Assembly (NCBI GenBank): GCA_031279495.1
Contig: JAITIJ010000038.1
Span: 1 to 23,333, forward strand
Length of the DNA: 23,333 nucleotides
Source: Holosporales bacterium
GTDB lineage: Bacteria; Pseudomonadota; Alphaproteobacteria; UBA3830; JAIRMZ01
Direction: 5' to 3'
Positions 6,089 through 15,013 of this stretch are shown in pieces. The position numbers and the translations under genes are program-made. The notes beneath the pieces were generated by a model. That model was not told the origin of the DNA and searched no databases. It worked only from the letters and a program-made list of their open reading frames with translations. Within the stretch, counting starts at the first letter, position 1. The number at the start of each line of letters is the position of its first letter.

Positions 6089-8167
6089 CTATAAACTTGG
6101 CGCCAAAGCTGCCAACAACAATAAAGCAACGATATTGATGACCTTTATCATCGGATTCACAGAAGGTCCGGCTGTGTCTTTATAGGGATCTCCGACAGTG
6201 TCTCCAGTAACTGCCGCTTTATGCGCCTCAGATCCTTTTCCTCCGAAATGGCCATTTTCAATGTATTTTTTTGCGTTATCCCAGGCACCTCCTCCTGATG
6301 TCATCGAAATAGCAACGAACAATCCTGTAACGATGGTACCCAGAAGCATAGCCCCAACACTTTCTAGTGCTGCTGTATGCCCTCCACACAAAAAGATGCT
6401 GTAATACAGCAGAAGAGGGGCCAAAACAGGCAACAAAGATGGAAAGAGCATTTCGCGAATGGCCGCCTTTGTTAATATATCTACCGCCCGTCCGTAATCA
6501 GGCTTGGCTTTGCCTTCCATGAGACCTTTGATCTCTTTGAATTGTCGGCGCACCTCTACCACGATAGCGCTTGCAGCCCGTCCGACGGCCATCATACCGC
6601 ATGACCCGAAAATATAGGGAAGCAAACCGCCTAAGAATAAACCTATCACTACATAAGGGTTTTCTAGGCTGAAATTTACCGTTAGCTTCGGAAAATAATG
6701 CTGGAGATCTTGCGTATACGTAGAAAAAAGCACTAGGGCTGCTAGACCAGCAGATCCGATAGCATATCCCTTTGTGATGGCTTTTGTCGTATTGCCTACT
6801 GCATCCAAGGCGTCCGTTACTTTGCGCACATCTTCGGGCAATCCTGCCATTTCAGCAATCCCGCCGGCGTTGTCAGTGACAGGCCCATAGGCGTCTAAGG
6901 TCACCACAATGCCCGCTAGAGCAAGCATGGACGTTGCCGCTATAGCGATGCCATAAAGCCCTGCGCTTAAATAGGCGATCAAGATTCCTGCAGAAATAAC
7001 GATGATCGGAAGCGCAGTTGCCTCCATAGATACCGCCAGACCCTGAATGATATTTGTTGCATGCCCTGTTGTAGACGCCTGCGCTATACTGCGCACAGGA
7101 CGGTAGCGCGTGGCGGTATAGTACTCGGTCACCCATACAAGCAAAGCAGTGACGCCTAAGCCATCCAAAGCGCACATAACAAGATCGCTGCTGAGAAAAC
7201 TCTTACCTGCAGCAGAAAAGGCAAAACCACTACCCAGCACGTGCTTAGTTAAAACGGTGATAGAAATGCCAGAGATAACAGCTGTTGCGAAAAAACCTTT
7301 ATACAACGCGCCCATGATATTCTGTTTCTTTCCAAGCCGCACAAAGAAAGAGCCTAAAATAGAACTCGCAATGCACACCGAAGCAATGATAAGAGGGTAC
7401 ATCGTGAGTTTTTGTCGCTCTTCACCTTCGAAGAAAATGCCCGCCAGTACGATGACTGCCGAAAGTGTAACGACATATGTCTCGAATAAATCCGCTGCCA
7501 TGCCAGCGCAATCTCCCACATTGTCTCCAACATTGTCTGCAATGACGCCAGGGTTGCGTGGATCATCCTCTGGAATTCCTGCTTCGATTTTTCCCACAAG
7601 GTCAGCACCAACATCGGCACCCTTCGTAAAAATACCGCCCCCTAGACGCGCAAAAATAGAAATGAGAGAAGCTCCAAAGCTAAGGGAAATTAAAGCCTCA
7701 GAAGCAATGCGTGTCTCTGTAACGGCCTGCTGCAGATAAAAATAATACAAGGCTATTCCCAAAAGGCCCAAACCAACGACCAAAAAGCCCGTTACAGCAC
7801 CCGCTTTGTATGCTACAGAAAGAGCCGTTCCCAACCCTTGGCGTGCGGCCTCTGCAGTGCGAATATTGGCGCGAACAGATACGTTCATACCGATGTATCC
7901 AGCAACTCCTGATAAGATAGCCCCCAGAAGGAATCCCACAGCAGCATAAGCTCCTAAAAAGATACTGACGAGAATGGCCATAACGCCACCCACAAAGGAA
8001 ATAACGCGGTATTGCCTGTTCAAATATGCGCGCGCTCCTTCTTGAATGGCGCCTGCAACAGCTTGCATGGAGGCCGTTCCTGTGGAGATCGTCGAGATGC
8101 TTTTGAAGGCCAGAAAACCATAGGCAAGCGCAAGAAGGGCGCATACGATCACTACTGTTTGTTCCAC
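6089..8167 (-). CDS. hppA: H+-translocating pyrophosphatase, K+-independent type
   Basis: This inner-membrane pump couples pyrophosphate hydrolysis to proton export. The length of 692 residues and about 15-16 hydrophobic segments are typical. The catalytic loop GGGIFTKGADVGADLVGK (176-193) and the acidic motif DNVGDNVGDCAGMAADLFE (211-229) are intact. So are the later DAYGPVTDNAGGIAEM and GNTTKAITKGYAIG. In the last, Lys462 and Thr465 are the residues that mark K+-independent enzymes; K+-dependent ones have Ala and Gly there. The start is GTG at 8167, with AGAGGAAG upstream. Downstream genes on the strand are doubtful, so it is probably a single transcription unit. Confidence 0.97.
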   Translation of the reverse strand: MEQTVVIVCALLALAYGFLAFKSISTISTGTASMQAVAGAIQEGARAYLNRQYRVISFVGGVMAILVSIFLGAYAAVGFLLGAILSGVAGYIGMNVSVRANIRTAEAARQGLGTALSVAYKAGAVTGFLVVGLGLLGIALYYFYLQQAVTETRIASEALISLSFGASLISIFARLGGGIFTKGADVGADLVGKIEAGIPEDDPRNPGVIADNVGDNVGDCAGMAADLFETYVVTLSAVIVLAGIFFEGEERQKLTMYPLIIASVCIASSILGSFFVRLGKKQNIMGALYKGFFATAVISGISITVLTKHVLGSGFAFSAAGKSFLSSDLVMCALDGLGVTALLVWVTEYYTATRYRPVRSIAQASTTGHATNIIQGLAVSMEATALPIIVISAGILIAYLSAGLYGIAIAATSMLALAGIVVTLDAYGPVTDNAGGIAEMAGLPEDVRKVTDALDAVGNTTKAITKGYAIGSAGLAALVLFSTYTQDLQHYFPKLTVNFSLENPYVVIGLFLGGLLPYIFGSCGMMAVGRAASAIVVEVRRQFKEIKGLMEGKAKPDYGRAVDILTKAAIREMLFPSLLPVLAPLLLYYSIFLCGGHTAALESVGAMLLGTIVTGLFVAISMTSGGGAWDNAKKYIENGHFGGKGSEAHKAAVTGDTVGDPYKDTAGPSVNPMIKVINIVALLLLAALAPSL

Positions 8168-8762
8168 GAAATTCTTCCTCTTATTCTGAGGGCTAGTCCT
8201 ACTGACCGCCTTCTATCAACGGAAAAATGATGACAGAAATATGTTTTTTATGCAAATGTGTTTCAATGTGGCGCCTGTTATGTATTTTTCAATAGCTCTT
8301 GCTTACGAAAGAAGATATGGAAGCGAAAACGGGAAGATGACGATTATTTGGAGAGAATTCTGTCAAGATTTTATAGATTCCGGAGAGGGTATTGGACCAT
8401 ATAAAGATACGGCAAATAGGTTAAGATATTAAGATATAAAGAAAGAATGTTTTATCTTCTTGGTGGAATTCGTCTATCTGCCTTTAGTTTAATGAGCTTA
8501 AATCTTGTTCCTTCTCACCTTATGCCCTCTCGCAGAAGGTCTAGTGAAACAAACATCTTCTACCTTCAATCCTCCAGTCAGTTTTTGGGGAGTCTTTTCG
8601 AGCGAGTGCTTGCATTCGGTTTTTGTCGTAAATGTAATGGTGCATCTGCGTTCTTGCATCTTCCGAAAACAAACAGAAATTGCAGAAGCTCCACGGCCTC
8701 GTGGAGTAGAGCTTGAAAATCCACCTAAAAACGTCAGAAGAGAACACATTTATAGCTGTTCT
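8168..8762. other. Stretch of about 600 bases between hppA and the RND permease
   Basis: It holds the hppA leader, with no convincing promoter. On the plus strand a 63-codon frame at 8241-8432 has no ribosome binding site and no recognisable features. On the minus strand a doubtful ORF (8749-8498) follows the permease and is listed. A perfect 7-bp hairpin (CTCCACG-GCCT-CGTGGAG) lies near 8690-8707. I see nothing else. Confidence 0.5.
8498..8749 (-). CDS. Doubtful small ORF after the RND permease
   Basis: The 83-residue frame begins 13 bases after the permease stop, so it could be a third gene of the operon. The sequence is polar, with several cysteines (CFRKMQERRCTITFTTKTEC) and a basic end (ARGHKVRRNKI). 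There is no Shine-Dalgarno site. A hairpin (AGAACA/TGTTCT) spans the presumed start. I know no homologue; it may be a chance ORF. Confidence 0.25.
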   Translation of the reverse strand: MCSLLTFLGGFSSSTPRGRGASAISVCFRKMQERRCTITFTTKTECKHSLEKTPQKLTGGLKVEDVCFTRPSARGHKVRRNKI

Positions 8763-11700
8763 TTAAGAAGCTTTTATTGGTTTCTTGTCAACGTGTCTGC
8801 GTGCGAAAAGGTCGTACACAATAGGAACAATAAAAAGTGTAAAGAATGTTCCAAATGTCATTCCGCCAACAATGGCCCATCCAATTTGTCGGCATGACCC
8901 GGCCCCAGCTCCTGTTGAGAGGGCAAGGGGAAACGTTCCCAAAACCATTGCGAATGTTGTCATCAAAATGGGCCTAAGCCGAAGTGTAGCGGCTTCTATA
9001 ATAACATCAAGACGCTTCTTTCCGCTCTCTCGTAATTTATTGGCAAAATCGACAATTAAAATACCGTGTTTTGTAATAAGGCCGATAAGTGTGACCAACC
9101 CGATTTCGGAGTAGATGTTCAAACTGCCACCTTCAATACAGAGCAAAGTAAGAAAGGCTCCCGCTAAAGAAAGAGGAACGCTAAGAAGAATAATAAAGGG
9201 ATCAATAAAGCTCTCAAATTGTGCAGCAAGAACCAGATAAATAAACAAAAGCGCCATACAAAAGATAAAATACATTTGCTGATTTTCTTCCAAAAAAGAG
9301 CGTGTTGATCCAGAAAAGGACAGCCAAATGTCTTCTGGCAAGAATCTTGTGCGTAATGATTCCACCATGGCTACCGCTTCTCCAAGACTTCTCCCCTTGG
9401 CGATCTCGGCTTTAAAGCGCAATGATAGCATTTGGTCGTAATGGTCTAAAGTAACAGGAGCCTGGCGAGAGTTGATAGAGACTAAATCCGATAGAGGCAC
9501 CATTTTGACCCCTTCTCGTGCCTGTCCTTCTTTGGATCGAACAAAGATATTGTTGATGATGTCGGAGGGCGTTTTGTGAAGAGCATCTTCGACTTTAATA
9601 AACACGTCATACCGCTTAGATTCTTGTTTCAGGCGGCTTGCCACACGTCCACGTATTAGGATCTCGACGGTGTCGGCTACGTCTCCAACACGTACGCCTA
9701 AAGAAGCTGCTCTTTCTCGGTTGAGCTCGACTGTATATTCTTGAGCGGTTGGAACAAGCGAACCCTCCACACGAGAAAAATATGTCGGCATACCATAAAG
9801 AAGGGCATTCATAGCGTTCCCATATCTTTCGAGATAGTCATACCCTCCATTCGTTTGCAAAACAAACTCAACAATGCTGCCTTCTGTGCCTGAGCCCTTG
9901 CTGCAATATACATTGACATCAACGCCTGTGATTTCTTTCAATTCCGGCCGAATGGCCTCTGTAACTTCTTGCGATGTACGTGATCGCCGATTCCAATCTT
10001 TTAGAGAGATCCCACCTTCGATTGTGCTGCCATTTACATTAATGTTGCGCAACTCTAGTTCTGGAATTTTCTTAACAAGATCATCCACCTGTTGGGCATA
10101 ACGCTTCATAAAAGTATATGTTGCACTCGTTGGGCCATATCCACTAAGAGATAAATACCCGTCGTCTTCTGCAGGAATATTTTCAGAGGGAAGATAGAAA
10201 GAGGCTAGGCCGAACCCAAGCAAGGAAAACAGAAAGCCCGCACTGAGTGTTTTCCACCGTTGAGCAAATGCCCACTTCAGCGCAGTTCTATAGGCATCTT
10301 CTATATTCTTCAAATAGGTGGCGTGTTTTGCTTCTCCCCTTTTAGGCTTCTGGGAAAGAAATTTAGAGCACATCATCGGAGACAGCGTCAGTGCCACAAA
10401 ACCAGAGATAAGCACAGAACCTGCCAACGCTACAGAAAACTCTTTGAAGTAACTTCCTATTTTCCCAGGAGTGAGAGAGATAGGAGTGTACACCGCCGCT
10501 AATGTCAATGTCATCGCTATAATAGCAAAGGCGATTTCTTGTGTCCCCTGAATAGCTGCTTGAAATCGTGATACACCTTTGGACATGTGCCGATGCACGT
10601 TCTCAAGCACAACAATGGCATCATCCACAACAAGTCCGATTGCAAGCACAAGCGCAAGCAACGTAATCATGTTGATAGAAAAATTGAATAGATAAAGGAT
10701 AAAAAATGTACCAACGATCGATACAGGAATGGTCACAAGCGGAACAAATGCAGCACGTGCAGACCATAGGAATAAGAATACGACACCAACAACCAGCAAT
10801 GTCGATTCAAAAAGTGTTCTGTATACACGATTGATAGAGTGCTCGATATATTTCGTCGAATTCCACGCTAAAACAAGCTTCATGCCAGCCGGGAGTGATT
10901 TTTCAATCTCAGGAATAAGTTTTTTTACCAAGCGCCCGACGTCCAAAGGATTTGCCGTTGCTTGTTTGACCAAAGACAAGCCAACGCCATCCCGTCCGTT
11001 AACCCACATGCCGTCGCGCACCTCTTTGGGACTGAATTCCGCTCGCCCAACATCCATAAGGCGAATAGACTTTCCGTTGGTATTGGCAACAATGAGCTCA
11101 TTAAATTCTTCAGGTGTTGTAAATTCGCCGATAGTCATCAGCATGTATTCACGATCCTGACTAACAATTCTGCCACCTGGACGCTGAAGGTTCTGCTGAT
11201 GAATAGCCTCTCTCACTTCTAGGGGAGTTAGCCCGTACGCCGCCATTTTATGCGGATCAAGGCGAATGTGCATAGCACGTTCACTGCCTCCAAAGACATC
11301 GATACGCGCAACACCATTGAGCACTTCGAATTTTGCTTTGATATAACGATCGACGTAATCTCTCACTGCATCTGTTGAGTGATGATCGCTTGTGATAACG
11401 ATTGTTATGATCGATCGCGCATCAGCATCCGCCTTGCGGACGATCGAAGCGGGGATGTCATGCGGCAATTGATCTTGTGTGCGCGCTAACCGGTCGCGCA
11501 CATCTCCAGCAGCTGCATCTACAGACCTGTCTTCTCGAAAAGTCAGGCTGATGGTGCTTTGCTCGTTGCTACTGTGCGATGTGATTAACTCGACACCTTG
11601 AATTGTAGCAAAGCTTCCTTCCAACAATTTTGTAACCTGCGTTTCAACAACTTCTGGGTTGGCTCCAGGATAAGATGTCTCAACGGAAATAACGGGCTTC

Positions 11701-11822
11701 TCGATGCGCGGCAATTGGCGGACAGAAAGCCGCGTCTGACATACGATTCCCAACAGAACAATTACGAGTGTTAGTACAGTCGAAAATACAGGACGCCGAA
11801 CACAAACTTCCGAAATGCCCAT
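8763..11822 (-). CDS. RND efflux permease, AcrB/MexF (HAE1) family
   Basis: This is a proton-driven inner-membrane pump that exports drugs or other amphiphilic compounds with an adaptor and an outer-membrane channel. Its 1019 residues are the standard size. The N-terminus (MGISEVCVRRPVFSTVLTLV) forms TM1, and the first large periplasmic loop follows (PRIEKPVISVETSYPGANPE). TM4 holds the proton-relay pair in AIGLVVDDAIVVLENVHR, around residue 400. The TM10 lysine is in LIGLITKHGILIVDFAN. The gene starts 21 bases after the adaptor stop, with GAGGGG before the ATG. No outer-membrane partner is in the window. Substrates cannot be read from sequence. Confidence 0.95.
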   Translation of the reverse strand: MGISEVCVRRPVFSTVLTLVIVLLGIVCQTRLSVRQLPRIEKPVISVETSYPGANPEVVETQVTKLLEGSFATIQGVELITSHSSNEQSTISLTFREDRSVDAAAGDVRDRLARTQDQLPHDIPASIVRKADADARSIITIVITSDHHSTDAVRDYVDRYIKAKFEVLNGVARIDVFGGSERAMHIRLDPHKMAAYGLTPLEVREAIHQQNLQRPGGRIVSQDREYMLMTIGEFTTPEEFNELIVANTNGKSIRLMDVGRAEFSPKEVRDGMWVNGRDGVGLSLVKQATANPLDVGRLVKKLIPEIEKSLPAGMKLVLAWNSTKYIEHSINRVYRTLFESTLLVVGVVFLFLWSARAAFVPLVTIPVSIVGTFFILYLFNFSINMITLLALVLAIGLVVDDAIVVLENVHRHMSKGVSRFQAAIQGTQEIAFAIIAMTLTLAAVYTPISLTPGKIGSYFKEFSVALAGSVLISGFVALTLSPMMCSKFLSQKPKRGEAKHATYLKNIEDAYRTALKWAFAQRWKTLSAGFLFSLLGFGLASFYLPSENIPAEDDGYLSLSGYGPTSATYTFMKRYAQQVDDLVKKIPELELRNINVNGSTIEGGISLKDWNRRSRTSQEVTEAIRPELKEITGVDVNVYCSKGSGTEGSIVEFVLQTNGGYDYLERYGNAMNALLYGMPTYFSRVEGSLVPTAQEYTVELNRERAASLGVRVGDVADTVEILIRGRVASRLKQESKRYDVFIKVEDALHKTPSDIINNIFVRSKEGQAREGVKMVPLSDLVSINSRQAPVTLDHYDQMLSLRFKAEIAKGRSLGEAVAMVESLRTRFLPEDIWLSFSGSTRSFLEENQQMYFIFCMALLFIYLVLAAQFESFIDPFIILLSVPLSLAGAFLTLLCIEGGSLNIYSEIGLVTLIGLITKHGILIVDFANKLRESGKKRLDVIIEAATLRLRPILMTTFAMVLGTFPLALSTGAGAGSCRQIGWAIVGGMTFGTFFTLFIVPIVYDLFARRHVDKKPIKAS

Positions 11823-11843
11823 ATTCCCCTCGCTTTCTAATGT

Positions 11844-13382
11844 TTAGTGTGTCTCGGAAGGTGCACTCTTCCCTTTTGTGGTTGCCTCTGTCGCGTTTTG
11901 TTTGTTAGAGCGGAACAAACTCTTTATAAAGTTAGAGACCCGTTGCACAAAGCCATCTTTCTTGTTTCCCTCTGCAGAATTTTCAGTTTCAGTGGTAGTC
12001 TTTCCTTCGGTCCGAATGTGGGCATTTTCTTTTTGGATCTTAGAATTTGCTGCTGCTCCCTCAGTCCGACCAGAGTCGCTTTGTTCCTCTTTTTGAGGCT
12101 CTTGCCTCTTCTCTTGGGTTTTGCTCGCGGCTAGTGCCTGTACAGCTTCTTCTGACCTCTTCTCGTTAAAGTGGAACAGACCTTTTATAAAATTAAGAAT
12201 GCGCTGCACAAGATTTTCTTTCTTATCATCAGCGGTTTGTGTCTTCTGACTTATTCCCTCTTCTGTTGATGATGACGATACCGAGGAAGCGTCTTCTGTC
12301 CCACCCTTAGCGTTAAGAACAGTTTCCTGGATGAGGACAGGCTTATTGTCGCGCACTTTCATATGACCAGCGGTTACAACATAATCCCCTTCATCCACAC
12401 CGCTTAAGATTTCGACTTCTCCATCTTTTCTGTCTCCTGTTGTAACAGGTGTGCGTGCCACTATACCGTCTATGATGCGATACACAATGTCCATGTCTCC
12501 CCTGCGTTCGATAGCGCTCTCTGGAACAAGGATGGACTGCTCCCCTTCAGCCACAGGAACAAACACCTCGGCAAATCCCCCAGGACGCATTGAAATGCTT
12601 TGGTTTTCCAACACAGCGCGCGCGACAAAGCTGTGCGCAGAAGGGTCTCCCATGGGATCTATAGCAATAATTGTAGCAAAAAATTCCTGTTCAAATTCAT
12701 TAGGACACACGCGTATCGTTTGTCCAACAGAAACATGACGCAGGCTCATCTCTGGAACTCTGAAGTCAATTTTTAACGGAGTAAGATCTACAAGAAGAAC
12801 AAGTTCTTTCCCGGCATTGATAAATTCCCCTTCGCTGATTTCCTTTAAACCCACAATACCTTCAAAGGGAGCACATATGTTATGCTTTCTGAGCATTACA
12901 TCTTGAAAATCGACCTGCGCCCGAAGGGCTTCCATCTCAGAAAAACGCCTATCACATTCGCTGGTGGATAGAATTTGCTCTTTAGCCAGTTTTTTTGCCC
13001 GCTCGTATTCGCCTTCTGCGTGGCGTAGTTTCGCTTTGATTTCGTTCAAAGAGCTCATCGTACGAGAATTGTCGAGTTCAATCAGAATGTCTCCTTTATC
13101 GACAAAAGCACCTTCTTTAAAGTGAATTTTTTTGATTCTCGCATCAACTTCAGAGCGAATAACAGCCCGATCATTGGGGCGCAATGTTCCTGTTAATCTT
13201 AATGCGTGCTGCATGTTTCCAAGGCGCGCCTGAACAGCTTCAACAATAGGCACTTGAGAGAATACGGATTGAGCGTCTTCTGTCTCTGTCTTGCGCAGTT
13301 TAAAAAACAAAGCCGAAGCAACACCAAGCGAGACACCAATACCCAAGCAAACCCATAACCATTTTTTTTTGATTTTTGTCAT
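11844..13382 (-). CDS. RND periplasmic adaptor (membrane fusion protein) with long C-terminal extension
   Basis: It bridges the permease encoded just downstream to an outer-membrane channel. The protein has an N-terminal membrane anchor (LWVCLGIGVSLGVASALFF), a first lipoyl half (LRPNDRAVIRSEVDARI) and a coiled-coil hairpin (about 105-165). The second lipoyl half (ICAPFEGIVGLKEISEGEF) and beta-barrel and membrane-proximal domains run up to about residue 350. The 512 residues exceed the usual 370-400. The extra tail is rich in Lys, Glu, Ser and Thr and holds two copies of a short amphipathic motif: LVQRILNFIKGLF (about 391-403) and FVQRVSNFIKSLF (about 478-490). GAGGA precedes the ATG by about six bases, and a good promoter lies upstream. 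Confidence 0.93.
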   Translation of the reverse strand: MTKIKKKWLWVCLGIGVSLGVASALFFKLRKTETEDAQSVFSQVPIVEAVQARLGNMQHALRLTGTLRPNDRAVIRSEVDARIKKIHFKEGAFVDKGDILIELDNSRTMSSLNEIKAKLRHAEGEYERAKKLAKEQILSTSECDRRFSEMEALRAQVDFQDVMLRKHNICAPFEGIVGLKEISEGEFINAGKELVLLVDLTPLKIDFRVPEMSLRHVSVGQTIRVCPNEFEQEFFATIIAIDPMGDPSAHSFVARAVLENQSISMRPGGFAEVFVPVAEGEQSILVPESAIERRGDMDIVYRIIDGIVARTPVTTGDRKDGEVEILSGVDEGDYVVTAGHMKVRDNKPVLIQETVLNAKGGTEDASSVSSSSTEEGISQKTQTADDKKENLVQRILNFIKGLFHFNEKRSEEAVQALAASKTQEKRQEPQKEEQSDSGRTEGAAANSKIQKENAHIRTEGKTTTETENSAEGNKKDGFVQRVSNFIKSLFRSNKQNATEATTKGKSAPSETH

Positions 13383-13419
13383 AATGTTTCCTCAACGCTA
13401 ACCCATGACAATCTAGCAC

Positions 13420-13448
13420 ATCTTATGCTCGCTGCACGAACCACTCAA
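13420..13448 (-). promoter_or_regulatory. Promoter of the RND adaptor-permease operon
   Basis: On the minus strand TTGAGT (13448-13443) and TAAGAT (13425-13420) are spaced by exactly 17 bases. The implied transcript starts about 30 bases before the adaptor ATG. This gives the pair its own promoter downstream of the pseudouridine synthase gene. Confidence 0.55.
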
Positions 13449-13494
13449 CATCTTCTGTCGATATATACTCTATTTTTGTCATGGATTGGTTAAT

Positions 13495-14424
13495 TTATCG
13501 TATCTTGCTGATTGCTGATCCTTTTATGAACACAAAAAATCTCTCTGGAATAGGAGCAGTTAATACCGGAAGTCCTGGAAGGTGCAGTTGGTTAGCGTGC
13601 AACATCATACCCATCTTTTCTTTTTTGAAAACACTATATTCATTCCCATACTTTGAATCTCCAACAATAGGTGTCTTCAGAATGCTAGCACAATGAACTC
13701 GCAATTGGTGTGTGCGCCCTGTTAAGGGATGCAGCTTCAACAGAGCATAAGGACCGCATGTTTCCTGCACACAATACGCCGTTTCTGCAGATTGCCCAAA
13801 TTGATAGTCAACAACAATACGTTCTTCTCTTGCAAAACGTTTTTTAATAATAGGAGCTGAAACGTGCCCCTTACGAGGAGACGGAATACCATGTGTCACA
13901 GCAAGATAAGTTTTCTGTGCGCGACGCTCTTTGAAAAGAGACGCAAAATGCTCGGCGTTAGTGCGACCTTTTGCGATCAATAACAGGCCAGACGTCATTT
14001 GATCCAAGCGATGCACAAGCAGTAAGCGCTCCCCAGTAACGATAAAAGAAGCTCTCAGTAGAGTGTCTATACTATGGTGGATTTTGCTTCCTCCTTGAAC
14101 TGCAAAGCCTACTGGCTTGTTCAACGCAAGGAAGCGCGTCTCTTCGTGGCAGACTAAGGTGCGCAATTGATACACGAGCGCTTCAAGATGGTTGCGATGA
14201 GCAATTGGGTCCGATGTTGACCTATTTTCTTGCTGCATTCTGCAATCGACAAGTTGGATGTCCTGATTGCTGCAGAGAGAAACGTTACTGCGCACAGGAA
14301 CTCCATTTACTAGAATGCGCCCCTGTCGAAGACATTTCTGAAAGACACTATACGCGAGAGCCGGATAGTGCTGCTGCATCCAGCGTTGCAGACGCACTCC
14401 TTCTTCAGACGGAATAACCTTCAC
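13495..14424 (-). CDS. rluC: 23S rRNA pseudouridine synthase, RluC/RluD family
   Basis: It isomerises specific uridines of 23S rRNA to pseudouridine in the cytoplasm. An S4 RNA-binding domain occupies residues about 8-60 (RLQRWM... FQKCLRQGRILVNG). The catalytic domain starts around residue 97 with LALNKPVGFAVQGG. It carries the catalytic aspartate, Asp141, in LLVHRLDQMTSGLLLIAKG. PLTGRTHQLRVHCA is a further family motif. The start is GTG at 14424, with AGAGG upstream. The 309 residues fit RluC. RluC rather than RluD is a guess from the general look. Confidence 0.9.
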   Translation of the reverse strand: MKVIPSEEGVRLQRWMQQHYPALAYSVFQKCLRQGRILVNGVPVRSNVSLCSNQDIQLVDCRMQQENRSTSDPIAHRNHLEALVYQLRTLVCHEETRFLALNKPVGFAVQGGSKIHHSIDTLLRASFIVTGERLLLVHRLDQMTSGLLLIAKGRTNAEHFASLFKERRAQKTYLAVTHGIPSPRKGHVSAPIIKKRFAREERIVVDYQFGQSAETAYCVQETCGPYALLKLHPLTGRTHQLRVHCASILKTPIVGDSKYGNEYSVFKKEKMGMMLHANQLHLPGLPVLTAPIPERFFVFIKGSAISKIR

Positions 14425-15013
14425 GCCCCACCTCTGACAAAAACTACTGTAATTCTGCGAAGAATAGCTGAATTCCTTTCAAAATCGAAATCACGCAAAC
14501 TTCTGGACCCTTCATGCGCTGGTCTGTTAAGAAGTCCTTCCTGAGCTTGGTGCTTTCTTCTCTTCGCTCTTTTCCTCTTCCGAAAGGGGGGGGTGTAGTC
14601 TCATTCCAAATTTATAATGTGAAAAAGTAGAAGATAAAAAGTGTTTACATCTATTGATAAATGATAATTACTGCTTCATACACAATATATCGTTAGAAAT
14701 TATTATAAATGAACAACAAATGACCGTATGAAGAAATATAACGCTAGCAGCGTTGGTACTAGGTTTAAGCAGTGGCACAGGGGCAATGTACCCTACGAAA
14801 GAGTACCCTTTCTTTGAGAGAACGAATCGTAGAATTCTTGTAAGCAATGGATTTGTAGTACCCAACACGCAAATAGGACGAGAAAATGCTAACAAAGGAG
14901 ACAGAATATAAGTACTCCCTCCTGTGTCATCAACAAAAACATAGGAGGAGGTGGGAATTTCACAAAAACGACAGATTCTTCTTGCTGCGCTATTCTTTTG
15001 TATAGAAAGTCAA
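14425..15013. other. Gap between rluC and def holding a broken small gene
   Basis: The segment 14590-14720 is strongly AT-rich. The plus strand carries a small frameshifted secreted-protein gene (14728-14911, listed). After it, CCTCCTGTG and CATAGGAGG form a 9-pair hairpin (about 14917-14950) without a T-run. The minus-strand frame at 14668-14895 is the shadow of the plus-strand gene. Confidence 0.55.
14728..14911 (+). pseudogene. Small secreted protein, frameshifted within its signal peptide
   Basis: ATG AAG AAA at 14728 is followed by a frame that stops early. If one T after AAGAAA is dropped, the reading becomes MKK-ITLAALVLGLSSGTGA. This is a textbook signal peptide with a cleavage site before MYPTKEYPFFERTNRR. 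The frame then stays open for about 40 residues to a TAA at 14909-14911, ending NKGDRI. The mature start M-Y-P-T resembles those of the 2821 and 4215 products. Either the gene has been broken by one base or it starts at a non-standard codon. The product family is unknown. Confidence 0.5.

Noticed and set aside
7149..7739. A 196-codon plus-strand ORF inside hppA
   Set aside because: It is the antisense shadow of a conserved pyrophosphatase region with invariant motifs.
8241..8432. A 63-codon plus-strand ORF before the hppA start region
   Set aside because: No Shine-Dalgarno site, irregular composition and no recognisable domain.
8690..8707. 7-bp hairpin CTCCACG/CGTGGAG as terminator of the RND operon
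   Set aside because: No T-run follows on the minus strand and it lies inside the doubtful ORF 8498-8749.
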